A stretch of 64,000 nucleotides of DNA. It comes from Sphingomonas citri (GTDB taxonomy: Bacteria; Pseudomonadota; Alphaproteobacteria; Sphingomonadales; Sphingomonadaceae). The notes beneath the pieces are model-generated. The model ran no database searches. It was given only the letters and a program-made list of their open reading frames with translations, and had not been told where the DNA came from. Location: the NCBI RefSeq assembly GCF_019429485.1, contig NZ_JAHXZN010000004.1:1-64000 (forward strand), given 5' to 3'. This document shows, in pieces, positions 58,524-64,000 of this stretch (position 1 is the first letter of the stretch; each line of letters opens with the position of its first letter). The translations under genes were made by a program, and so were the position numbers.

Positions 58524-58894
58524 TCCGCTACCCGCCCCTCGCGCGCGGCGTTGCGATACTCGGCCGCGATCAGCCAGCCCTTCGCCAGCCGCAGCGAGCC
58601 GACCACGCCGGCGAGCGTCAACGGCACCCAGAGCAGGACATGGACCCACCACGGCGGGCCGAACGAGAGCTCGAGCGTGATCGCCAACGCGACCACGATC
58701 GTTCCCCAGATCAGGGTGAGGAAGGCGGCCGGGCCGTCACCGACGTTGAAATCGGCGAGGCGCAGGCCGCAGGCGCCGCAGCGCTCGGCGAAACGGAGAA
58801 GGCCCGCGAACAGCGTCGGCGCGCCGCAGCGCGGGCACAGTCCTTTCAGCCCGACGTCGAGCGGGCGCGGCGCGATCCGCTCCTCGCTCGACAC
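58520..58894 (-). CDS. DUF983 zinc-ribbon membrane protein
   Basis: The 124-residue protein has a zinc ribbon CPRCG...CGACG (about residues 20-43) and two membrane helices near 55-75 and 80-100. DUF983 genes regularly lie between ctaE and SURF1 in alphaproteobacteria and are presumed oxidase assembly factors. The start is taken as a GTG five bases after the ctaE stop; longer frames run into ctaE. Confidence 0.82.
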   Translation of the reverse strand: MSSEERIAPRPLDVGLKGLCPRCGAPTLFAGLLRFAERCGACGLRLADFNVGDGPAAFLTLIWGTIVVALAITLELSFGPPWWVHVLLWVPLTLAGVVGSLRLAKGWLIAAEYRNAAREGRVAE

Positions 58895-58899
58895 AGGCC

Positions 58900-59811
58900 T
58901 CAGCCCGCGTGGACCGGCGCGCCCCAGCCACCCCAGACGTAGATGGTGACGAACAGGAACAGCCACACCACGTCGACGAAATGCCAGTACCAGGCCGCCG
59001 CCTCGAAGCCGAAATGCTGGCGCGGCGTGAAGGCGCCGTTGTACGCGCGGATCAGGTTGACGATCAGGAAGATCGTGCCGACCAGCACGTGGAAGCCGTG
59101 GAAACCGGTCGCCATGAAGAAGGCGGCGCCGTAGTTGATGCCCTTGAACGGGAAGGGCGCGTGCATGTACTCATAGGCTTGGATGCTGCTGAACAGCACG
59201 CCCAGCGCCACCGTCAGCCACAGCCCCTTGAGCACGCCGTCGCGGTCCCCCACGCCCAGCAGGCCCCAGAAGCCGCGCTTCTCGCCGCCGCGCTGGTCGT
59301 GGATCAGCGCGTGGTGTGCCCAGGTGATCGTAGTGCCCGAGCACAGCAGGATCAGCGTGTTGAGCAGCGGGAACTCGAAGGGGTTGATCACCTCGAGCCC
59401 CTTCGGCGGCCATTGCGCCGCGATCGCCGCGGCGCCCTCGGTGGCGCGCTCCACCTGGCCGTCGACGAAGGACATCGCGGTCGGGAACAAGGAGAAGTCG
59501 AAGAAGGCCCAGAACCAGCCGACGAAGAACATCACCTCGGAGGCGATGAACAGGATCATGCCGTAGCGGAAGTGGAGCTGCACCACCGGCGTGTGGTCGC
59601 CCGCATGCGCTTCGCGGATCACCTGGTGCCACCAGCCGTACATGCAGAACAGCACCGCGGCGAGGCCGATCAGGAAGACCCAGCCGCCCGCCGTCGCGGA
59701 ATGCATGTACATGATGCCACCGGTCGCCAGCACCAGCGCCGCCATCGAGCTGAGCAGCGGCCAGGGGCTGGGCGGCAGGATGTGGTACTCGTGGTTCTTG
59801 GCACCCGCCAT
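58900..59811 (-). CDS. ctaE: Cytochrome c oxidase subunit III
   Basis: The 303-residue protein has seven membrane helices and the subunit III signatures HTPVVQLHFRYGMILFIASE-type loop and helix, TTITWAHHALI, YEYMHAPF and GFHGFHVLVGTIFL. It belongs to the aa3-type oxidase of the inner membrane. Neighbours are ctaG upstream and DUF983 and SURF1 downstream, the usual order, but subunits I and II are not in the window. Confidence 0.96.
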   Translation of the reverse strand: MAGAKNHEYHILPPSPWPLLSSMAALVLATGGIMYMHSATAGGWVFLIGLAAVLFCMYGWWHQVIREAHAGDHTPVVQLHFRYGMILFIASEVMFFVGWFWAFFDFSLFPTAMSFVDGQVERATEGAAAIAAQWPPKGLEVINPFEFPLLNTLILLCSGTTITWAHHALIHDQRGGEKRGFWGLLGVGDRDGVLKGLWLTVALGVLFSSIQAYEYMHAPFPFKGINYGAAFFMATGFHGFHVLVGTIFLIVNLIRAYNGAFTPRQHFGFEAAAWYWHFVDVVWLFLFVTIYVWGGWGAPVHAG

Positions 59812-59846
59812 GCGCGGCTCTCCCCGTTACGCTTATCGGCTCTCGT

Positions 59847-60401
59847 CTAGCCGGCTCGTCCGGCGGAATCCACCGGGTAAAATGTGTAGGAGAGCGTGAT
59901 CGTCTGCACGTCCTTGGTATCCGGATCGGTGAGGATCGCGGGATCGACGTAGAAGATCACCGGCATGCGCTGCGACTCGCCCGCCTTCAGCGTCTGCTGG
60001 GTGAAGCAGAAGCACTGGATCTTGGTGAAATATTTGCCCGCGATCGCGGGCGTGACGTTGTAGGTCGCGGTGCCCGTGGTCTCCTGCGCGGCGCGGCTGG
60101 TGGCGGCGAAGAAGGCCATGTCGCGCGCGCCGATCTCCACCACCTCCTGCTCGCGCTCGGGCTGGAAGCGCCACGGCAGCTTGGGGCTGGTGTTGGCGTC
60201 GAAGGCGATCGTGATCGAGCGGTGCACCCCGCCCGGCGCACGCTCGGCGCGGCCCGTCGTGCCGTTGAGCCCGGTGGCCTGGCAGAACAATCGGTAGAGC
60301 GGCACGCTGGCAAAGGCGAGCCCGGTCATGAAGCAGATGCCCAGCACCGCCAGCAGCGCGGTGCGGCCGGTGCGCGAGAGCCCCAGGAACGAGCGAGGCA
60401 T
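59847..60401 (-). CDS. ctaG: Cytochrome c oxidase assembly protein CtaG (Cox11)
   Basis: The 184-residue protein has one N-terminal membrane helix (about 14-34) and a periplasmic copper-binding domain with KIQCFCFTQQ (Cys130, Cys132), the CFCF motif that delivers copper to CuB of subunit I, and VFYVDP-type end VIFYVDPAI. An upstream TTG at 60407 is possible; ATG 60401 lies two bases after the stop of the small ORF before it. Confidence 0.94.
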   Translation of the reverse strand: MPRSFLGLSRTGRTALLAVLGICFMTGLAFASVPLYRLFCQATGLNGTTGRAERAPGGVHRSITIAFDANTSPKLPWRFQPEREQEVVEIGARDMAFFAATSRAAQETTGTATYNVTPAIAGKYFTKIQCFCFTQQTLKAGESQRMPVIFYVDPAILTDPDTKDVQTITLSYTFYPVDSAGRAG

Positions 60402-60403
60402 GC

Positions 60404-60541
60404 TCAATGCCCCATGCCCTGGTGGATCTTGGCGATGGTGATGAAGAAGATCAGCACCACGAAGGCGGCGAGCAGCAGCGCCACCACGATCGCGCGCGCC
60501 TTCTGCCGCTTCTGGACGAGGTCCTGTTCCTCCGGCGTCAT
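60404..60541 (-). CDS. Small membrane protein of the cta operon
   Basis: The 45-residue product has a charged N-terminus ([16 protein letters not shown]) and one membrane helix (about 17-38). A protein of this size and design is found between ctaB and ctaG in many alphaproteobacteria (CoxF-like) and is presumed to assist oxidase assembly. It overlaps the ctaB stop by four bases (ATGA) and ends two bases before ctaG. Confidence 0.82.
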   Translation of the reverse strand: MTPEEQDLVQKRQKARAIVVALLLAAFVVLIFFITIAKIHQGMGH

Positions 60542-61437
60542 GCCACCCACCGATCCACCACGAGCGCTCCGAACACGACGAACAGATACAGGATCGAGAA
60601 GCCGAACAGCTGCTTCTCGTGGCGCATCGGCTTGCCCGCGCTGGTCCGACCGGCGGCGACCAGCGCGGCGAGCAGCGCGAACACCGCGGTCATCGCGGTC
60701 GCCACCACGCCGTAGCTCGGTCCCGCGAGCCCGAGCGGCCAGGGCGCCACCGCCACCAGCGCCATCGGGATCGTGTACAGCCCGATCTGGCGCCGCGTCA
60801 CGCGCTCGCCCGCCACCACCGGGAGCATCGGCACGCCGGCGTTGGCGTAGTCGGTCTTCACGAACAGCGCGAGCGCCCAGAAATGCGGCGGCGTCCACAG
60901 GAAGACGAGCGCGAACAGCAGCAGCGGCAGCAGCGCCACCTCGCCCGTCGCCGCGGCCCAGCCGATCAGCGGCGGGAAGGCGCCGGCGGCGCCGCCGATC
61001 ACGATGTTCTGCGGCGTGCGGCGCTTCAGCCACACGGTGTAGATCAGCACGTAGAACAGGATCGAGACCGCCAGGATCGCCGCGGCGGCAAGGTTCACCG
61101 CCAGCCCCATCAGGATCACCGAGAAGGCGCCGAGCCCGACGCCGAAGTGCAAGGCCGACTGGCGCTCCATCCGGCCCGCCGGCAGCGGACGCGCCGCGGT
61201 GCGCTTCATCACCGCGTCGAGGTCGGCCTCGTACCATTGGTTGAGCGCCCCCGCCGCGCCCGCGCCGAGCGCGATGCACAGGATCGCGGTGAAGCCCAGC
61301 ACCGGATCGACCGCGACCGGCGCCGCGAGCATCCCGCACAGGCCGGTGAACACGACGAGCGTCATCACGCGCGGCTTGGTCAGCGCGAGGAAGTCGCGCC
61401 AGTCGGCCGGCGGCAGGAGAGGAGCGGCGGTGGTCAT
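60538..61437 (-). CDS. ctaB: Protohaem IX farnesyltransferase (haem O synthase)
   Basis: The 299-residue integral membrane prenyltransferase attaches farnesyl to haem B, the first step to haem A. The first aspartate-rich motif is in [17 protein letters not shown] (about 66-82) and the second in [20 protein letters not shown] near the N-terminus is also typical. Nine membrane helices are expected. It begins the oxidase assembly unit seen here; ctaC and ctaD, which often precede it, are absent. Confidence 0.95.
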   Translation of the reverse strand: MTTAAPLLPPADWRDFLALTKPRVMTLVVFTGLCGMLAAPVAVDPVLGFTAILCIALGAGAAGALNQWYEADLDAVMKRTAARPLPAGRMERQSALHFGVGLGAFSVILMGLAVNLAAAAILAVSILFYVLIYTVWLKRRTPQNIVIGGAAGAFPPLIGWAAATGEVALLPLLLFALVFLWTPPHFWALALFVKTDYANAGVPMLPVVAGERVTRRQIGLYTIPMALVAVAPWPLGLAGPSYGVVATAMTAVFALLAALVAAGRTSAGKPMRHEKQLFGFSILYLFVVFGALVVDRWVA

Positions 61438-61493
61438 CGCCGGCCGCTCCTACTCCGCTGAGGGGGCGAGGGAAAGGGCGCGCGGCCGGGTTC

Positions 61494-61901
61494 TCAGCCG
61501 ACGCGGTAGACCAGGATGTAGCCGCCGGGGCCGCAGGTCTGGCCGTGGTAGCCGATGTTGATGAACTCGTGCGTCGTATAGGCGGTCAGCAGGCGGCTGA
61601 GTTCCTGCTGGCGCGCGAGCCCCTCGTCGGCGGGAATGACGAAATAGACGCCCGCGCAGTTCGGTACGGTCGGCATCTTGTCGAACGAGAACAGGATGGT
61701 CGTGTCGCCGGTGTAGGTGAGCACCGTGGTGAGATGCCCGTAAATGTTGGCGTTGTAGCTGTTGTCCGCCGCGGCGGGGCTCGCCGCCAGGGCCGTGAGT
61801 GCGAGGGCGCATAAGGCGCTCCCGACGCGGGCGCCGCCGCCGCGGAACGAACGGACTAAGTCAATCACGATACGGTCCCCCGATCTGGTCCACCACGTCA
61901 T
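61494..61901 (-). CDS. Small secreted protein of unknown function
   Basis: The 135-residue precursor has a long basic N-region and a signal peptide ending ALAASPAAAD. The mature part of about 90 residues has two cysteines (PNCAGVYFV and GQTCGPGGYI), alternating hydrophobic strands (LTTVLTYTGDTTILFSF) and a helix (QQELSRLLTAYT). Size and plan resemble the secreted protein at 62501. A start at a downstream GTG (VIDLVRSF) is also possible. It lies 56 bases upstream of ctaB on the same strand. Confidence 0.7.
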   Translation of the reverse strand: MTWWTRSGDRIVIDLVRSFRGGGARVGSALCALALTALAASPAAADNSYNANIYGHLTTVLTYTGDTTILFSFDKMPTVPNCAGVYFVIPADEGLARQQELSRLLTAYTTHEFINIGYHGQTCGPGGYILVYRVG

Positions 61902-62063
61902 AGCGAATCGCTCGCCGGGCGCGGTGTTCGACAAGGCGAATTTGCGGACCGGCGTTGAAGCGCGGCCATGCATCCGCGTCGTGGGTCAGTCGCGCGTGGC
62001 AGAGCCGCCGCGACCCGGTGACGCCTCTACAAAGGAAGCAAGGGACAGCGCCCGGGAGATCAG

Positions 62064-62504
62064 ATGCGACTAACGTTCTTCTTGCTGACCGCGATCGCGG
62101 CGACGCCCACGAAGGCCCAGCAGTCCACGCCAGACACGAGCAAAAATGCCTCGGTTTCTGGATCTGGCGCCTTTGGATTGTTCGGCCACCACAAGAAGAA
62201 GCGAGATCCGGTGGAGAGTCCGGCGAGTGTCCCGGCATCGCCTGTCTCCCCGCCGCCGAATGCGACCACCTACACCTACGACGCGCTCGGGCGGCTGGTG
62301 CAGAGCGACGTCACCACCGACGGCGCCACCGTGACGACCAAGATCCAATATGATCCCGCCGGCAACCGCACCAGCTACACGGTGACGGGTGCGAACCGCG
62401 CCGGTGACGACACCGGCGACGGTGCCGCCGTGACGAGGCCGACCGGAGTGGTGGTCGTGCCGCTCAACGGCTTCACCATCATCCCGCCGGACGCAGATTC
62501 GTGA
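62064..62504 (+). CDS. Exported YD-repeat (RHS-like) mini-protein
   Basis: The 146-residue precursor has a signal peptide (about 1-18), a Lys/Pro/Ser-rich linker with GHHKKKRDP, then one and a half RHS/YD repeats: TYTYDALGRLVQSDV and KIQYDPAGNRTSYTVTG. Full RHS proteins carry dozens of such repeats and a toxin tip; this one has neither. It could be a true short YD protein or the remnant of a larger gene, though it has its own start, signal peptide and a downstream gene coupled by a GTGA overlap. Confidence 0.78.
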   Translation: MRLTFFLLTAIAATPTKAQQSTPDTSKNASVSGSGAFGLFGHHKKKRDPVESPASVPASPVSPPPNATTYTYDALGRLVQSDVTTDGATVTTKIQYDPAGNRTSYTVTGANRAGDDTGDGAAVTRPTGVVVVPLNGFTIIPPDADS

Positions 62505-62887
62505 GGCCTAGACCCATTGCCGCCGTCGCAGCGGCGCTAGCGCTCGTCCTGGACGTCGCCGCACCGTCGGCGCACGCCGCCAGCTTCTACTGCGACGCGG
62601 ATCCGCACGCCTATCTCGCCGTCGGCGGCAACGGCTATGTCTACACGGGTGTGTCGAACGGCAGCGGCATCGCCATCACAGCCATCTGCAGCCTCAGCAG
62701 CGCCGACGGCAATGTCACGCCGCAGGCCTGCTCCGCCTGGTACGCGATGCTGCTCACCCAGCGTACCGCGGGGGGCAAGGCGCTGCCGCACTTCAACACC
62801 GACGATCCGGGGAATGGCACGCTTACTGGCTGCACCGATTTCAAGAGCTGGGAACATCACACGCCCTACTTCATCCCGGCGCAGTGA
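62501..62887 (+). CDS. Small secreted protein coupled to the YD-repeat protein
   Basis: The 128-residue precursor has a signal peptide ending SAHAA (residue 27). The mature 100 residues contain four cysteines (FYCDAD, ICSLSS, QACSAW, LTGCTDF), so two disulfides are likely, and beta-rich segments such as AYLAVGGNGYVYTGVSNGSG. It starts at a GTG that overlaps the stop of the YD-repeat gene. Family unknown to me; the plan resembles the product of 61494-61901. Its 3' end overlaps the convergent LysR gene by 17 bases. Confidence 0.72.
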   Translation: MRPRPIAAVAAALALVLDVAAPSAHAASFYCDADPHAYLAVGGNGYVYTGVSNGSGIAITAICSLSSADGNVTPQACSAWYAMLLTQRTAGGKALPHFNTDDPGNGTLTGCTDFKSWEHHTPYFIPAQ

Positions 62888-63788
62888 TCACCCGATCGGC
62901 CGCGACGACCTGCGCCAGCCCGTCCGCCAGCGCGTCGAACACGGTGCGGTAGCGCGCCCCGCCGCGCAGGTCCTCGTGCATCACGATCCAGAGCGGCAAC
63001 GCGACGTCGAGCGCCTCGGGCAGCACGCGCACCAGCGCCGGATCGCGGCGCGCCACCGCGGTCTGGCAGATGCCGATCCCGAACCCCGCCGCGATCGCCG
63101 CGACGTGCGCCGCATCGCTGTCGGTGCGTAGCCCGAAGGCGGCGCGGTCGAGCCCGGGCAGCCAGCGCGCCGCCGCCGCGCGGGTAAAGGCGGTCTCGGT
63201 GTCGGGACCGATCAGATCATGGTCGCGCAGGTCCGCGGCGGCGGCGGGCGTGCCGCGGCGCGCGAGATAGTCGCGGTGCGCGTGGAAGCCGAGCCGCACC
63301 GCGCCGACACGGCGCGCTACCAGCGCCTGCTGCGCGGGCTCGACCATCCGCACCGCGACGTCGGCCTGGCGCTGTAGCAGATCGTCGACCGAGTCGCTCA
63401 ACGCCAGCTCGATCGCGAGCCGCGGGTGCGCGCGGCGCAGCGCGGCGAGGATCGGCGGCAGGTGCCACACGCCCACCGCCTGGCTCGCGCTGACCCGCAC
63501 CACGCCCTCGGGCATGTCGGGCGAGCCGCTCCCGGCGCGGCGCAGCGCGGTCGCGGCGGCGACCAGCGCCTCGGCGTGCGGGCGCAGCGCCAGCGCGCGA
63601 TCGGTCGGCGACAGGCCGCGCGGCGAGCGCACGAAGAGCGCGCTGCCCACTGCCTGCTCCAGCGCGGCGACGTGGCGCGCGACGCTCGGCTGCGTCAGCC
63701 CTAGCGCGCGCGCCGCGGCCGACAGCGAGCGCTCGCGCAGCACCGCGGCGAAGCTTCGATAGACGTCCCAGCTCGGCTCCTCGTTCAT
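62871..63788 (-). CDS. LysR-family transcription regulator
   Basis: The 305-residue protein has an N-terminal winged helix-turn-helix (LRERSLSAAARALGLTQPSVARHVAALEQAVGSALF, residues 17-51, given as the region) and a periplasmic-binding-like effector domain from about 90. It is divergent from the Rossmann-fold gene at 63881, the standard arrangement of a LysR regulator and its target. The 92-base gap contains AT-rich DNA near 63815-63830 where the promoters may overlap. Confidence 0.92.
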   Translation of the reverse strand: MNEEPSWDVYRSFAAVLRERSLSAAARALGLTQPSVARHVAALEQAVGSALFVRSPRGLSPTDRALALRPHAEALVAAATALRRAGSGSPDMPEGVVRVSASQAVGVWHLPPILAALRRAHPRLAIELALSDSVDDLLQRQADVAVRMVEPAQQALVARRVGAVRLGFHAHRDYLARRGTPAAAADLRDHDLIGPDTETAFTRAAAARWLPGLDRAAFGLRTDSDAAHVAAIAAGFGIGICQTAVARRDPALVRVLPEALDVALPLWIVMHEDLRGGARYRTVFDALADGLAQVVAADRVITAPG

Positions 63789-63880
63789 CCATTCGCGTAT
63801 AGCAGACCGCCGGTAATCGGCAATTTTCGACGAGCCTGACGATCGCCATCCTCGGCACATCACCAACGAGGAGAGATGTG

Positions 63881-64000
63881 ATGAGCGAGCGACTGGCCCT
63901 GATCCTCGGCGCCACCGGCGGCATCGGCGGCGCCACCGCGCGGCGGCTGCTCGACGACGGCTGGCGCGTCCGCGCGCTGGTGCGCGGCGACGCGAGCCGG
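63881..64000 (+). CDS. NAD(P)-binding Rossmann-fold protein, 5' part
   Basis: The first 40 codons are in the window: a beta strand, the motif GATGGIGGATARRLLDDG and RALVRGD, which fits an NAD(P)H-binding SDR-a/NmrA or epimerase family member. GAGGAGAG lies before the ATG. The gene runs off the right edge. The divergent LysR gene is its likely regulator. Confidence 0.82.
   Translation, partial: MSERLALILGATGGIGGATARRLLDDGWRVRALVRGDASR

Overview
The window is high-GC DNA from an alphaproteobacterium, most probably a member of the Sphingomonadaceae. The grounds are the 5S rRNA followed directly by an initiator tRNA-Met, three large TonB-dependent receptors, the ctaB-small ORF-ctaG-ctaE-DUF983-SURF1 order, and several families of palindromic intergenic repeats. 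No phage, transposase, integrase or CRISPR array is visible. The genus call is an inference.

Layout. 1-214: end of an rRNA operon (5S 3' part, tRNA-fMet). 0.4-15.3 kb: housekeeping and accessory genes: a truncated Hsp70, a decayed-looking Flp pilin with a coupled small membrane protein, an aldo/keto reductase, a sulfotransferase, a YeeZ-like epimerase overlapping an EamA exporter, a threonine aldolase-type lyase, a surface vWA protein, a beta-barrel protein, a class A penicillin-binding protein, an NADPH-FMN reductase and a chemoreceptor without a sensor domain. 15.4-25 kb: a TonB receptor with a glycine-rich insert, a YdeP-like molybdoenzyme with FdhD, a two-gene module joining a GntA/DcsA-type haem N-hydroxylase to a DUF1989 protein, and a DUF481 outer membrane protein.

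25.4-42.7 kb looks like one catabolic locus. On the minus strand are a TonB receptor, a periplasmic metallo-beta-lactamase-fold hydrolase, a quinohaemoprotein dehydrogenase with its cytochrome at the N-terminus, and a CHRD protein. Divergent from these are a secreted bicupin, a second PQQ dehydrogenase and a cytochrome c. A second plus-strand operon follows: class III CoA-transferase, crotonase, FMN alpha-hydroxy-acid oxidase, secreted amidohydrolase and MFS importer. A GntR/FCD regulator closes the locus. Copies of a TTGTATG element in front of both plus-strand units suggest shared control. The substrate cannot be named from sequence; import across the outer membrane, periplasmic oxidation and hydrolysis, uptake, then CoA-dependent breakdown is the implied flow.

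43.1-50.2 kb is a glycan-type locus (TonB receptor, DUF4965-type protein, GH127/DUF1680 glycosidase) with a LacI-like operator upstream. 50.4-55.7 kb carries dnaN, a beta-barrel protein, an IalB-like protein, rlmN, a TauE/SafE permease and a DUF6894 gene beside a perfect FNR/FixK box. 55.8-61.4 kb holds a flavin-reductase-fold protein, a cytochrome b plus sulfite-oxidase-fold pair, and the cytochrome oxidase assembly genes without ctaC/ctaD. 61.5-64 kb has small secreted proteins around an orphan YD-repeat mini-protein, then a LysR regulator divergent from a truncated Rossmann-fold gene.
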